Assembly: GCF_026932795.1 (NCBI RefSeq)
Contig: NZ_JADPVH010000003.1
Coordinates: 1 to 64,000, forward strand
Reading direction: 5' to 3'
From: Paenarthrobacter sp. Z7-10
GTDB taxonomy: Bacteria > Actinomycetota > Actinomycetes > Actinomycetales > Micrococcaceae
DNA: 64,000 nucleotides
Part shown: positions 34,145 through 42,332 of the stretch, piece after piece
How the letters are laid out: every line of letters begins with the position of its first letter
Position numbering within the stretch: position 1 is the stretch's first letter
Program-made: the position numbers and the translations under genes
The notes under the pieces: generated by a model
The model's database searches: none
Seen by the model: the letters and a program-made list of their open reading frames with translations, nothing else
Told to the model about the DNA's origin: nothing

Positions 34145-37123
34145 TCACAGTGCGGCCACCACGGCCTTGCCATCCACGCCAGTAGCTCCCTTCGTGAGCA
34201 CGGGGTGGATCAGTCCCACGCAGCTGTAGGGCAGCCCCGGCACCGGCACGATGTCCACACCGCGTTGCCCGGCAAGCAGCAAAACATGGGCAATATCCGT
34301 GCCCGCGTCCGGGTTCACCAGCACTTTCCACGGCACCCGGCGCAGCAGCACCCGGGTGGTTTCCCCGACGCCGGGCTTGACCAGATTCACATTGTTGATG
34401 CCGTACTCCTGGCTCAGCCGCTGCACCGTGTCCCATCCGGTCCAGCTGGGCGAGCGGTCCTCGGACGCAGCCCGCCGCAGGCCGCGCTCGACGGCGGACA
34501 CGGCATCGGGAAAATGCCTGCTTACCGCGTCCAGGAAATCCGTTGAAACGTCGCTGTCGGCAAGTTCCCGGTAGAACTTTGCGCCATGGAAATCGTCCCG
34601 GGCAATGAAATCGCGGTTATAGACCGTGCGCGACACCAGACCGGAGACGGTGGAATTCAGGCAGGCGGACGGGATCAGGAAATCCTCCCGTGTACCGTAG
34701 ATGCCCGCGCAGTGCCCCGGATCGGCCAGCACCGCCAAATCGGCACCGAAGCTGATGCCGTCCGTCTGCGCAAATGACTGCAGCGCGGCGGAGAGCTCAC
34801 GCGCAATAGCGCCCTTCCCCGTCCAGCCGTCCACAAAAATCACCTGCGCCGGGTCATGCCGGAGCGCCAGGTATCGCAGTGCAGTCTGATCCAGGCCAAC
34901 ACCGCGGACAATGCTCATGGTGTAGTGCGGAATGTCGAGGCCGTGGACCGTCCGGGCCCAGCGCCGCATCAGTATGCCGACGGGTGTCCCGGCCCGCGCC
35001 AGCGACACAAAAACAGGGCGCTGGCGCCGTGCGGCCAGAGCGAGTTCCGTGACGACGCCCACCGCCTCCGCAATCCGGGCGGAGGAGCGGGCCAGCGCTT
35101 CGCGGTACAGCTCCTGATACTCAGCGGACGGGGTGTACTCCACCGGCAGGGACTCGGCGTAATTGGCCGCCCCGGTCTGGATTGCGTGTTCGCGCTGGGC
35201 CGTCGGCGCCTCCAAGGCCAGATCGCCCAAGTCCTTCAGCAGCCAGCTTACGTCCTCGGGCGGGTAGGAGCCGAACTGCGGGCCCGTCAGGGGTTGGGGG
35301 AGGCCTGGAACCGGAGTGGCCGCCGTGGCTCGGGGCGTCCGGGCGGATGCGGCCAGCGGAAGCAGGACGACGACGACCTGGCGGCAGAGGGTGCTGAGGG
35401 CATCGGTGATGCTGCCCGGCCCGGTCAGGGCCGTACGGTCGGTTCCCGGTTCGGGCAGCAGCACGATGGTTGTGAAATGGCTGCCGGACCGGCTGAGGTT
35501 GTAGGCAAACCGTGTCCCGGCTCCGTCCTCGGTGGCGTCGAGACTGGAAAAATTTATGGCGGTGGCTACGGCATAGTCGGGCCGGTCCATCGGCACTATG
35601 GGCGACCGCGTGCTGGTGGAGAAGCGCACCCGCGCATTTCGCAGTTCCGCACTGAGCTGCTGTGCCACCAGCAGGGGCAGATGGATGAACTCTTCGGTTC
35701 CCAGCACCAGAATGGACGGATCCACGGGTTCGGTGCCGGAATCCGGCAGAACCGCAGGGTGGGCACCGAGGTGTGCCGCGATTTGCCCCGCCAGGGCCGC
35801 CGCGGCTGGCTCGGCATCCCCTGCCGAGGATGCCGCGTTGCCGAACCGGTCGCTGCGCAGCAGGGTGACAGAGCTCGTTGCAGGCTGCAGGAAACGGATC
35901 CGACCACGTTGTTGCCTAGCCTCGGAAGTGGGCGCGGCGGACGGCGGCGGGGCAACGGATCCGACCGGGTGCAGGTCGTCCAGCAGGCTCTGTGTCCGGG
36001 CGAGAATGTCCGCCTCAAGCTGGATGCGTCCCGTCCCCAGCGCGACAACCCGGACATCTATGCCCAGCTCGGCGGCCAGTCCGTCCAGCCGGAATCGATC
36101 CTCGTCACTGCGGAGATCCACCAGGGCCGCGACGACGTACGCCGGATGCGGGTCCGCCGCATGCAACTCCCGGATGGTATTCATGACGGTGGAACCCGTG
36201 CTGAGCTCGTCATCGACCAAGACCACCGCTCCGCCCCGTCTCAGCGGAACGGTGTCCATGGGCAGTAGCCGGTGTGCAGTGGCGTGCGAATGCCCTTCCT
36301 CAAAGCCGGCGTACGCTTCGGCGTCTTCGGCGAGGTGTCGGGTGGAATGCAGATAATAGGAGCCGATGGACTCCGCGACGAGGCGGCCCAGCCCGGTGGC
36401 GGTCTCGGCATAGCCAATGGTCACAATCTCAGGGCAACTGCGCCGCAGTCCCGCCAGGGTCTGCCGGAGCGCGGTCAGCCTATCCCGGATCGTTCGGCCG
36501 GTGACTCGATTCCAGCCGGCGGTGTCAGGGTTGCCCGGTCCGCCCCCGCCTGCGCCAGCGGCATTCGGGTGGCCCTGGCCGCCCCCGTTCGCGACTCTCC
36601 CATTGCCGCCCCCGCCTGCGCCAGCGGCATTCGGGTGGCCCTGGCCGCCCCCGTTCGCGACTCTCCCATTGCCGCCCCCGCTCGCGCCGCCGCCCCCGCT
36701 CGCGCCGCCGCCACCGCTCGCGCCGCCGTTCGCGCCGCCGTCCAGGCCGCTCCCGTTCGCGCCGCCGTCGTCCGCGAAGCCAGGATTGGCGTCGTCGACC
36801 TGACGCAGAATGGACGAAAGCTCCGCGGCAGAATTCCGGGCCTGCAGGATGCGGGCAGCATCGGCGGGCACATCCGCGACGGCGTCGAGCTGTTCGGCGA
36901 CGAGGACACCGAGCAGTTCGCCAGCTGCCAGAGCCAGCGCGGGTTCGGTGGGGACGTGCTTGGCAAGGACGCGCGAGACCAGCAGATGCGCGCGCTTGGG
37001 GTTCCGGCGCAATGCCAGGCCGACCAGCTCCTGCACCGGAATCAGACTTGCGGCGGCGTCCGTTTCGATGGCCACCCCCAGCTCCCGGTGCACGAAGTCC
37101 CCGGTCCAGCTGCGCCCACTCAT
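34145..37123 (-). CDS. Four-part fusion: PRTase, TRSP, StiP/PRTase_1 and PELOTA domains
   Basis: A 992-residue fusion of domains usually found on separate Ter-cluster proteins. Residues about 1-100 and 200-390 form a phosphoribosyltransferase with PRPP loop VVLVDDELSTGST (Asp304-Asp305). TRSP follows at about 400-600, with its name-giving motif T505-R-S-P508 in STRSPIVPMDRPDY. The StiP/PRTase_1 domain begins FGSYPPEDVSWLLKDL near 612 and runs to about 890. The end (NLVKPGVGETTRVLLRRVP...GLPYSCVGLIHP) is PELOTA-like, a probable RNA-binding fold. A Gly/Asn-rich insert at about 110-205 splits the first domain and contains two 66-base repeats. It is predicted to build a nucleoside-like metabolite. 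It overlaps the CitE-like gene by four bases (ATGA). Confidence 0.82.
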   Translation of the reverse strand: MSGRSWTGDFVHRELGVAIETDAAASLIPVQELVGLALRRNPKRAHLLVSRVLAKHVPTEPALALAAGELLGVLVAEQLDAVADVPADAARILQARNSAAELSSILRQVDDANPGFADDGGANGSGLDGGANGGASGGGGASGGGGASGGGNGRVANGGGQGHPNAAGAGGGGNGRVANGGGQGHPNAAGAGGGGPGNPDTAGWNRVTGRTIRDRLTALRQTLAGLRRSCPEIVTIGYAETATGLGRLVAESIGSYYLHSTRHLAEDAEAYAGFEEGHSHATAHRLLPMDTVPLRRGGAVVLVDDELSTGSTVMNTIRELHAADPHPAYVVAALVDLRSDEDRFRLDGLAAELGIDVRVVALGTGRIQLEADILARTQSLLDDLHPVGSVAPPPSAAPTSEARQQRGRIRFLQPATSSVTLLRSDRFGNAASSAGDAEPAAAALAGQIAAHLGAHPAVLPDSGTEPVDPSILVLGTEEFIHLPLLVAQQLSAELRNARVRFSTSTRSPIVPMDRPDYAVATAINFSSLDATEDGAGTRFAYNLSRSGSHFTTIVLLPEPGTDRTALTGPGSITDALSTLCRQVVVVLLPLAASARTPRATAATPVPGLPQPLTGPQFGSYPPEDVSWLLKDLGDLALEAPTAQREHAIQTGAANYAESLPVEYTPSAEYQELYREALARSSARIAEAVGVVTELALAARRQRPVFVSLARAGTPVGILMRRWARTVHGLDIPHYTMSIVRGVGLDQTALRYLALRHDPAQVIFVDGWTGKGAIARELSAALQSFAQTDGISFGADLAVLADPGHCAGIYGTREDFLIPSACLNSTVSGLVSRTVYNRDFIARDDFHGAKFYRELADSDVSTDFLDAVSRHFPDAVSAVERGLRRAASEDRSPSWTGWDTVQRLSQEYGINNVNLVKPGVGETTRVLLRRVPWKVLVNPDAGTDIAHVLLLAGQRGVDIVPVPGLPYSCVGLIHPVLTKGATGVDGKAVVAAL
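36541..36674. repeat. 66-bp direct repeat inside the fusion gene
   Basis: Two copies of a 66-base unit lie in tandem. The shared segment starting CCCGCCTGCGCCAGCGG occurs at 36545 and again at 36611. They encode (N)GRVANGGGQGHPNAAGAGGGG twice. A shorter CTCGCGCCGCC-type minisatellite follows at about 36680-36740. The block is in frame. Confidence 0.9.
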
Positions 37124-38331
37124 GACATCCCCGCTTCCAGCAGGTCAACGTACGTAATGTTCTCGGCGGCCACCCCGAACACGGCGGCCCGCCGCGCAGT
37201 GGCCGCTGCCCAGCCCTGGTGCGGCTTCATTTCATTCATCTTGTTCCGGTATGGCGAGGCCTTCGCCCCGCCGTCGCCCTGGCCCAGGATTTCTCCGGCG
37301 TCGAGGTATTCCTCATGGCTGATGACGGACATGGCGTGCACCAGCGGCACGTGCGAGGGGTGAATGACGGTCTTGCCCAACAGGCCGTTCGCCTGGTCAA
37401 GAGCAATCTCGCGCATCAGCGAGTCGAGGTTCCCCAGCAGCAGGCGCTGTCGCAGTTCCACGTCCTCGGCCGCGGCGAAGGGAGTGGCACGCAGCAGGGG
37501 ACGAAGCAGTCGCTCGGTGTTGGCGTAGTGCTCCCAGACGGGACCTGAAATCACGAATCCGTCCTCAGGCCGTCCCAGCAGATTGACGATGTCGCCGATC
37601 ATCGACGCCACCACTGACACGTCGTAGACGGTCAGATCCCGGGTGCGGCGAAGGCCGAAGGCGCTGCACATATCCGTGGCACCGAGCCGAACTGCCAGGA
37701 TGTCCTCCCGGTTGGCCTGCAAAACCCGACGGATGTTGGCCAGCGCAGCGGATCGGGTTTCAGCATGGATCATTACGGGGGATTCCAGGATGGGCATCAG
37801 CCGAAGCCGGCGGCGGGAGCTTGTTCGGCCTTGGCCGTGCTCGTTGTGGATCCGGTGCAGAGCATCCATGTACTGCTGGGCGATGCCTGACTCATTTTCA
37901 AACTTTGGCGCCACGAACCCGGCCAGGACGTTCAAGGATTCGCCGCAGCGCTGCGCCAGTCGCACCATCTGCTCCGGTGTGCGGACCCGGATGAAGAGCA
38001 GCGGCGTCTGGGCTGAATCCGGGGTGCTGTCCGACGCTGCTGTCAACATGCGGCGATGCAGCTGGGACAGGGTCTGAACCACGTTGGTTTCGGCATCGTC
38101 AACGGCACTGTCCGCGATGGAATCCTCCAGGCACAGGACCATGCTCATGCAGCCGCGCAGCGCCTGTTTGCGAATGTCCGCCGCCAGCTGCGGACGGTCC
38201 GCGGGGCAGTACAGGGTGGCGCCCAAAGCGGTGGCCAACAATGCCGGGTCGGATTCCGGGCTCAAGGTCCGTGGGCGGATGTGGAACAGCCGGCTGGTCT
38301 GTTCCTCGGACAGGAAGGCGAAATGCCGCAT
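37120..38331 (-). CDS. HpcH/HpaI aldolase / citrate lyase-like (CitE-like) protein, Ter-associated
   Basis: A 403-residue TIM-barrel protein of the CitE-like superfamily, which cleaves or forms C-C bonds with CoA thioesters. Mg-binding acidic residues are visible in VLCLEDSIADSA and LMPILESPVMI; RLGATDMCSAFG and LLGKTVIHPSHVPLV are family hallmarks. In Ter gene clusters a protein of this type accompanies the PRTase/StiP genes and is predicted to modify the same metabolite. ATG 38331 follows GAGGATTTCC. It overlaps the downstream fusion gene by four bases. Confidence 0.87.
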   Translation of the reverse strand: MRHFAFLSEEQTSRLFHIRPRTLSPESDPALLATALGATLYCPADRPQLAADIRKQALRGCMSMVLCLEDSIADSAVDDAETNVVQTLSQLHRRMLTAASDSTPDSAQTPLLFIRVRTPEQMVRLAQRCGESLNVLAGFVAPKFENESGIAQQYMDALHRIHNEHGQGRTSSRRRLRLMPILESPVMIHAETRSAALANIRRVLQANREDILAVRLGATDMCSAFGLRRTRDLTVYDVSVVASMIGDIVNLLGRPEDGFVISGPVWEHYANTERLLRPLLRATPFAAAEDVELRQRLLLGNLDSLMREIALDQANGLLGKTVIHPSHVPLVHAMSVISHEEYLDAGEILGQGDGGAKASPYRNKMNEMKPHQGWAAATARRAAVFGVAAENITYVDLLEAGMS

Positions 38332-38339
38332 GGAAATCC

Positions 38340-39338
38340 TCAGCTCCGGTTCCGCTGCCGGGCAGCTCGGGCCGTCATGGTGTAACCGAACTCCTGCCAG
38401 AGCGCGGCGTCGGGCGAATCTGCCGGGACCGCCTCGGCACGCAGTTCAAGCAAGCCGCCAACCTGCAGCAGCGCCAGCACAAACATCCCGTCGTGGTTGG
38501 GCGCCGCCACGCTGGCCGTGGCGCCGTCGAACAACTGCACTCCCAGCGGCTGCGGCCCGCGGCCGATGAAAAGGGCCCGCCGCAGATCGCGGACATGCCG
38601 CAGGGCCACCACCGCATCCGCCTCGACATATCCCACCAGGGGCCGGTGGCCGGAAGTGTCAATCGGGGTGCCGGCAAAACTGCCATCGACGGTGAGCGCG
38701 CCGGTGGTGAAATCGCTGCCTTCCCAGACCAGGGCCGACGTTCCGGTGATGATCAAACTGCCGACGGCGGACTGCCGGGCGTTAAGCCGGATCACGGGAT
38801 GGGCGCCGTCCAACTGCTTCACTTCAGCGATGCCGGGCGCTGGGAAAAGCCGCCCAGCCGAAGTGTCCGCGCGGCCATTGAGGACGGTGTCGGAGGCCGC
38901 GGCTGGATTCATCCCGGAGTTAGAAGCTGGGGCGTGCGGCCGTGTGCCCGGTGAAGTGGCGCCGGGCGGAGTCCGGCTCAGGCTGAGTCCGGCGCCGGTG
39001 GATCTGCCGGTGTCCGCCGCGGGGGAGCTGTTCTGAGGGCGGCTCAGGCTGAGTCCGGCGCCGGTGGATGTGCCGGTGTCCGCCGCGGGCGAGCTGTTCT
39101 GAGGGCGGCTTAGGCTGAGTCCGGCGCCGGTGGATGTGCCGGTGTCCGCCGCGGGCGAGCTGTTCTGAGGGCGGCTTAGGCTGAGTCCGGCGCCCGGGGA
39201 CTTAGCGGAGGGTTCGGCGACGGGCCGCGTCTGGTCCGGCTGGGACGCAGCGGACGGTTGGGGCGACGACGGGACGGACTTCACCCGTCGCCGCAGGTAG
39301 CGAAGGTCCGCACGGGTGCCGGACCGGTTCAGCGGCAC
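38340..39338 (-). CDS. Ter-operon protein with tandem 22-residue repeats, function unknown
   Basis: A 332-residue protein. After a basic start (MPLNRSGTRADLRYLRRRVK) come three perfect-to-near-perfect 22-residue repeats containing GAGLSLSRPQNSSPAADTG and a fourth partial copy. The last ~185 residues form a folded domain (VKQLDGAHPVIRLNARQSAVGSLIITGTSALVWEGSDFTTGALTV...LGVQLFDGATASVAAPNHDGMFVLALLQVGG) that I cannot assign. The repeat core GLSLSR resembles the NLSLTK strand at the N-terminus of the TerD proteins in the same operon. GTG 39338 starts three bases after the TerD-like stop at 39342. Confidence 0.7.
   Translation of the reverse strand: MPLNRSGTRADLRYLRRRVKSVPSSPQPSAASQPDQTRPVAEPSAKSPGAGLSLSRPQNSSPAADTGTSTGAGLSLSRPQNSSPAADTGTSTGAGLSLSRPQNSSPAADTGRSTGAGLSLSRTPPGATSPGTRPHAPASNSGMNPAAASDTVLNGRADTSAGRLFPAPGIAEVKQLDGAHPVIRLNARQSAVGSLIITGTSALVWEGSDFTTGALTVDGSFAGTPIDTSGHRPLVGYVEADAVVALRHVRDLRRALFIGRGPQPLGVQLFDGATASVAAPNHDGMFVLALLQVGGLLELRAEAVPADSPDAALWQEFGYTMTARAARQRNRS
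38981..39178. repeat. 66-bp tandem repeat, three copies
   Basis: Units starting GGCTGAGTCCGGCGCCGGTG occur at 38981, 39047 and 39113, with a partial fourth at 39179. They are in frame in the unknown Ter-operon protein and encode 22-residue repeats. Copies differ by only a few bases, so the expansion is recent. Confidence 0.95.
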
Positions 39339-39341
39339 CGG

Positions 39342-39893
39342 CTACAGGCCGATCCGGAAGTCGGCGGCCACACCGCGGAGTCCGGTGGTGTAGCCCTGAC
39401 CGAGGGCCCGGAATTTCCAGTCCTGGCGGTGGCGGTACAGTTCGCCGAACATCATGGCGGTGATGTTCCCACCTGGATTGAGGGGAACATCGAAGCGTAC
39501 GAGCTCACGGTTATCTCCGGTGGCTACCCGGATGTAGGCCTGCCGCACGGCCGAAAACGTCCCTGGTCCCCGGATCTCCGGATCAACGTAAACGATGAAT
39601 GCAATCTTGGCGACCTCCTCCGGCACAAGTCCCAGGTCCACGTCGATCTGCTCCTGGTCTTCATTCCCAGCGAACATCACAGACCCGTCCGGGCTGGCCA
39701 ATTGGTTGAAAAAGACCAGATGGTCGTCCGAAACGGCGAGCCCGGCCGCGTTGCACATTACCGCCAGCGGCACCAGTTCCGCCTGCGGGCCCCTGCCGTG
39801 GACGCTGGTCCACCCCAGTCCGACCAAGAGTGTCTTCAGTCCGGGATTTTCAGCCGTCAGCGCCGCATTGGCCCCGGCCACCAGGTTCCCCAT
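39342..39893 (-). CDS. Divergent TerD-family protein lacking the calcium motifs
   Basis: A 183-residue TerD-fold protein. It keeps LKTLLVGLGW, HLVFFNQLASPDGSV, IDVDLGLVPEEVAKIAFIVYVDP, ELVRFDVPL and the terminal WKFRALGQGYTTGLRGVAADF. It lacks the LDLDASA stretch (ELVPLAVMC here) and the GDNxTGxGxGDDE loop (GNEDQEQ here), both of which bind calcium in TerD. It may therefore act as a calcium-independent partner of the canonical TerD proteins (inference). Start overlaps the upstream gene by one base (TGATG). Confidence 0.82.
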   Translation of the reverse strand: MGNLVAGANAALTAENPGLKTLLVGLGWTSVHGRGPQAELVPLAVMCNAAGLAVSDDHLVFFNQLASPDGSVMFAGNEDQEQIDVDLGLVPEEVAKIAFIVYVDPEIRGPGTFSAVRQAYIRVATGDNRELVRFDVPLNPGGNITAMMFGELYRHRQDWKFRALGQGYTTGLRGVAADFRIGL

Positions 39894-40399
39894 CAGCGGC
39901 CGTCCAGGGTCAGCGATGAGGGCGCGAATTTGTCATTAAGGAAGCGTCCATGCGTGGAGAGCTCGGCAATGGCACCGACCCGGACCTGGTTCAGCAGGTC
40001 CCGTGAAATTGCTTCCAAAGTAGTCAGCTGTTCGGCCAAAAGCTGCGTCCCGCGGGAATCGGCGCCGCGTTCCTTATCGCTGAGCGCCAGGAACGCATGC
40101 AGCGGCGTGGGGATATAGCTGCAGATGATCGCGCTGAGCAGTACCCGCTGCTCGGTGGACGCGCCCTGATCCGCGACGGCGGCGACGACGGTGCGCAGAA
40201 CGTCGTCGACCTGCCGCAGCTGTGAGGAAATCAGCGCGGGCAGCTGCGCACCGGCCCGCCGGACCTCGGACCGGAGTGCGTCGAGGGCACGCGCCGTCTG
40301 CGCGTCCTCCGACTCCACCTCTGCTTCATGGCTCGCCGCCACGACGCCCGGCGGTGCCGGGGCGTTCTTAAACAGGGAACCAACAATCTTGCCAATCAC
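39893..40399 (-). CDS. XpaC-like helical protein, TelA partner candidate
   Basis: A 168-residue, largely helical soluble protein. Its C-terminal pattern (SYIPTPLHAFLAL...LLAEQLTTLEAISRDLLNQVRVGAIAELSTHGRFLNDKF) resembles the C-terminal region of XpaC, a protein that often accompanies TelA. The N-terminal transmembrane helices of XpaC are missing. The match is by pattern only. It lies 32 bases downstream of telA and overlaps the next TerD-like gene by one base. Confidence 0.6.
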   Translation of the reverse strand: MIGKIVGSLFKNAPAPPGVVAASHEAEVESEDAQTARALDALRSEVRRAGAQLPALISSQLRQVDDVLRTVVAAVADQGASTEQRVLLSAIICSYIPTPLHAFLALSDKERGADSRGTQLLAEQLTTLEAISRDLLNQVRVGAIAELSTHGRFLNDKFAPSSLTLDGR

Positions 40400-40431
40400 C
40401 GTTGACCGCCTACTAGTGGATACGGGAAATT

Positions 40432-41625
40432 TTAGCCGGTCTGATTCTGCTGGGCACGGTCCAGGTACGGCTTGGCTTTCTGCAGCCCCGACTCCAGCGC
40501 GAGGACAGTCCCTTCCATGTTCTGCGCCGCCTTGGACCGGAATGTATCGATCGCATCCATGGTGGCAAAGACGTTGTCGAAAGCCTTTTGCAGGGTTTCG
40601 ACGCTGACGCCGGAGCTGGACGCCTGTTCGTGGATGCGCACAGTCTGGTCCTTGAGCATCTCACTGGTGCTCAGGATCATGTTGTTCGTGGTGGTGTTGA
40701 TGGCGTCGATCTGGTCCAATACCATCTTCTGGTTCGCCAGCGCCTGGGCCACGATAACGGCGGTCCGCAGCGCCGAGATCGTGGTGGTCCGGGCCCGCTC
40801 CACACCCTTGATCAGTTCCAGGTTGTTCTTGCGGATCAGGTCCATGGCCAGATAGCCCTGGACCGAGACCGCCAGTTGGGTCAGGATGTCCTGGTGGCGC
40901 TGGCGGATCGGAAACAGCACGTCCGCCTCCAGCTTCTGTGCCTCATCGATGCGCCCGGCCGCCCGGGTCTGGTCAATGCGCTCCACGCAGGCGGCGTCGA
41001 GGGCCTTGGCGAAGACCGCATACTCACTGAGGCCCTGCATGGTCTCCCACAACTGGACCTTCTCGCCCGCCAGCGAAGCGTTGTCCTTGAGCAGTTCGTC
41101 CTGCCCGGTCATCAGCGACTTAATGATCTTGTCCAGCTGGGTCTGCGCGGATTCGTACTTCTGGAAGTACTTGGCCAGTTTGTTTCCACCTGGTATGAAG
41201 CCCAGGATCTTGCGGCCAACGCCGAGGTCCGCCTGGTTCGGCGTCAGGTCCTCCACTGTGGACCGAAGCTCGCCAAGGGTGTTGGCGACGGACATCTGCG
41301 CATTATTCTTGGTTTTTTTGGCCCCGGCCACGGACGTCGAGGAGCGTTCCAACAGGCGGCTGGAGTAGCCACTTGACGCGGTAATCTCCGAACCGCCCAG
41401 CTTGGAGATGCCGTCCACTTTGGATGTGAACTCCGGGCTGCGCGGATCGATTTTGGCGATGTCGGCAACGAAATCGCGGGCCTGGCGGGCAATTTCCGCC
41501 TGCCGCTCGGCTGGAACCGGAACCATTCCCGGGGCGTCGTCGGGCTCCACAATGGCCGGCGCGTCGGGGGCCCGCAGCACCAGGGCAGCGTCATTGGTGT
41601 CCGGAGGAGTCAGCGGTGAAGTCAT
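40432..41625 (-). CDS. telA: TelA/KlaA-family toxic anion resistance protein
   Basis: A 397-residue mostly helical cytoplasmic protein of the TelA family, associated with tellurite and other toxic-anion or envelope stress. Diagnostic segments are LGVGRKILGFIPGGNKLAKYFQKYESAQTQLDKIIKSLMTGQDELLKDNASL and VQGYLAMDLIRKNNLELIKGVERARTTTISALRTAV. GFIPGGNKL and RKNNxELIxGVxRAxxTT are the family hallmarks. The biochemical activity is unknown. It sits between the canonical TerD genes and the XpaC-like gene. Confidence 0.92.
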   Translation of the reverse strand: MTSPLTPPDTNDAALVLRAPDAPAIVEPDDAPGMVPVPAERQAEIARQARDFVADIAKIDPRSPEFTSKVDGISKLGGSEITASSGYSSRLLERSSTSVAGAKKTKNNAQMSVANTLGELRSTVEDLTPNQADLGVGRKILGFIPGGNKLAKYFQKYESAQTQLDKIIKSLMTGQDELLKDNASLAGEKVQLWETMQGLSEYAVFAKALDAACVERIDQTRAAGRIDEAQKLEADVLFPIRQRHQDILTQLAVSVQGYLAMDLIRKNNLELIKGVERARTTTISALRTAVIVAQALANQKMVLDQIDAINTTTNNMILSTSEMLKDQTVRIHEQASSSGVSVETLQKAFDNVFATMDAIDTFRSKAAQNMEGTVLALESGLQKAKPYLDRAQQNQTG

Positions 41626-41711
41626 GATTTACAAGCCTGTTCTACTGGTAGCGGCGGCCGCCCTCTGCCGCATGGGCCACGGGCAGCCGCATGGTTACTG
41701 CGGGCGGCTGG

Positions 41712-42302
41712 TCAGCCCAGGACCACGCCAAAGTCGTTGGCGATTCCTGCCAGCCCGGTGGCGTAACCCTGGCCGACGGCCTTGAATTTCCAGTCGGCGC
41801 CGTTGCGGTAGATTTCCGCGAACACCATCGACGTTTCCGGTGCGGCGTCCTCGCTGAGGTCGAACCGGACGATTTCATCGTCCGTGGTTTCGTTGACCAC
41901 CCGACAGTAGGCGCCACGGACCTGGCCGAAGTTCTGCCGCCGGGCATCGGCTTTGTCGATGGAGACAACAATGACAACGCGTTCGACGTCGGCAGCCACC
42001 TTGGTCAAATCGATCAGGATCTGTTCGTCGTCACCGGCGCCCTCGCCGGAACGGTTGTCTCCCTTGTGCACCACGGAGCCGTCCGCTGCCTGCGGCTGGT
42101 TGTAGAAAATGAAATCCGCCGACGAGCGAACCTTCCCATCGGCCGCGACCAGCAGGGCGGAAGCGTCAAGGTCAAAGGCCTCACCGCTGGTGGTGCGCGG
42201 ATCCCAGCCAAGACCAACCAGCGCCTGCGCCAAACCAGGGTCGGCCTTGGTCAGGGAGAGATTGTTCCCTTTTTCGAGTGTCAGTCCTGCCATTGAAACC
42301 AC
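41712..42302 (-). CDS. terD: TerD-family calcium-binding stress protein (copy 1)
   Basis: A 196-residue TerD protein. N-terminal strand LTLEKGNNLSLTKADPGL, then FDLDASALLV and the second calcium loop GDNRSGEGAGDDEQI are intact; the protein ends WKFKAVGQGYATGLAGIANDFGVVL. TerD proteins bind calcium and are thought to form membrane-associated assemblies with TerC under metal or phage stress. It is about 75% identical by eye to the neighbour at 42333, so they are tandem duplicates. Confidence 0.95.
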   Translation of the reverse strand: MVSMAGLTLEKGNNLSLTKADPGLAQALVGLGWDPRTTSGEAFDLDASALLVAADGKVRSSADFIFYNQPQAADGSVVHKGDNRSGEGAGDDEQILIDLTKVAADVERVVIVVSIDKADARRQNFGQVRGAYCRVVNETTDDEIVRFDLSEDAAPETSMVFAEIYRNGADWKFKAVGQGYATGLAGIANDFGVVLG

Positions 42303-42332
42303 TCCTTCACATTAGGTCTGGAAACGGGCAAA

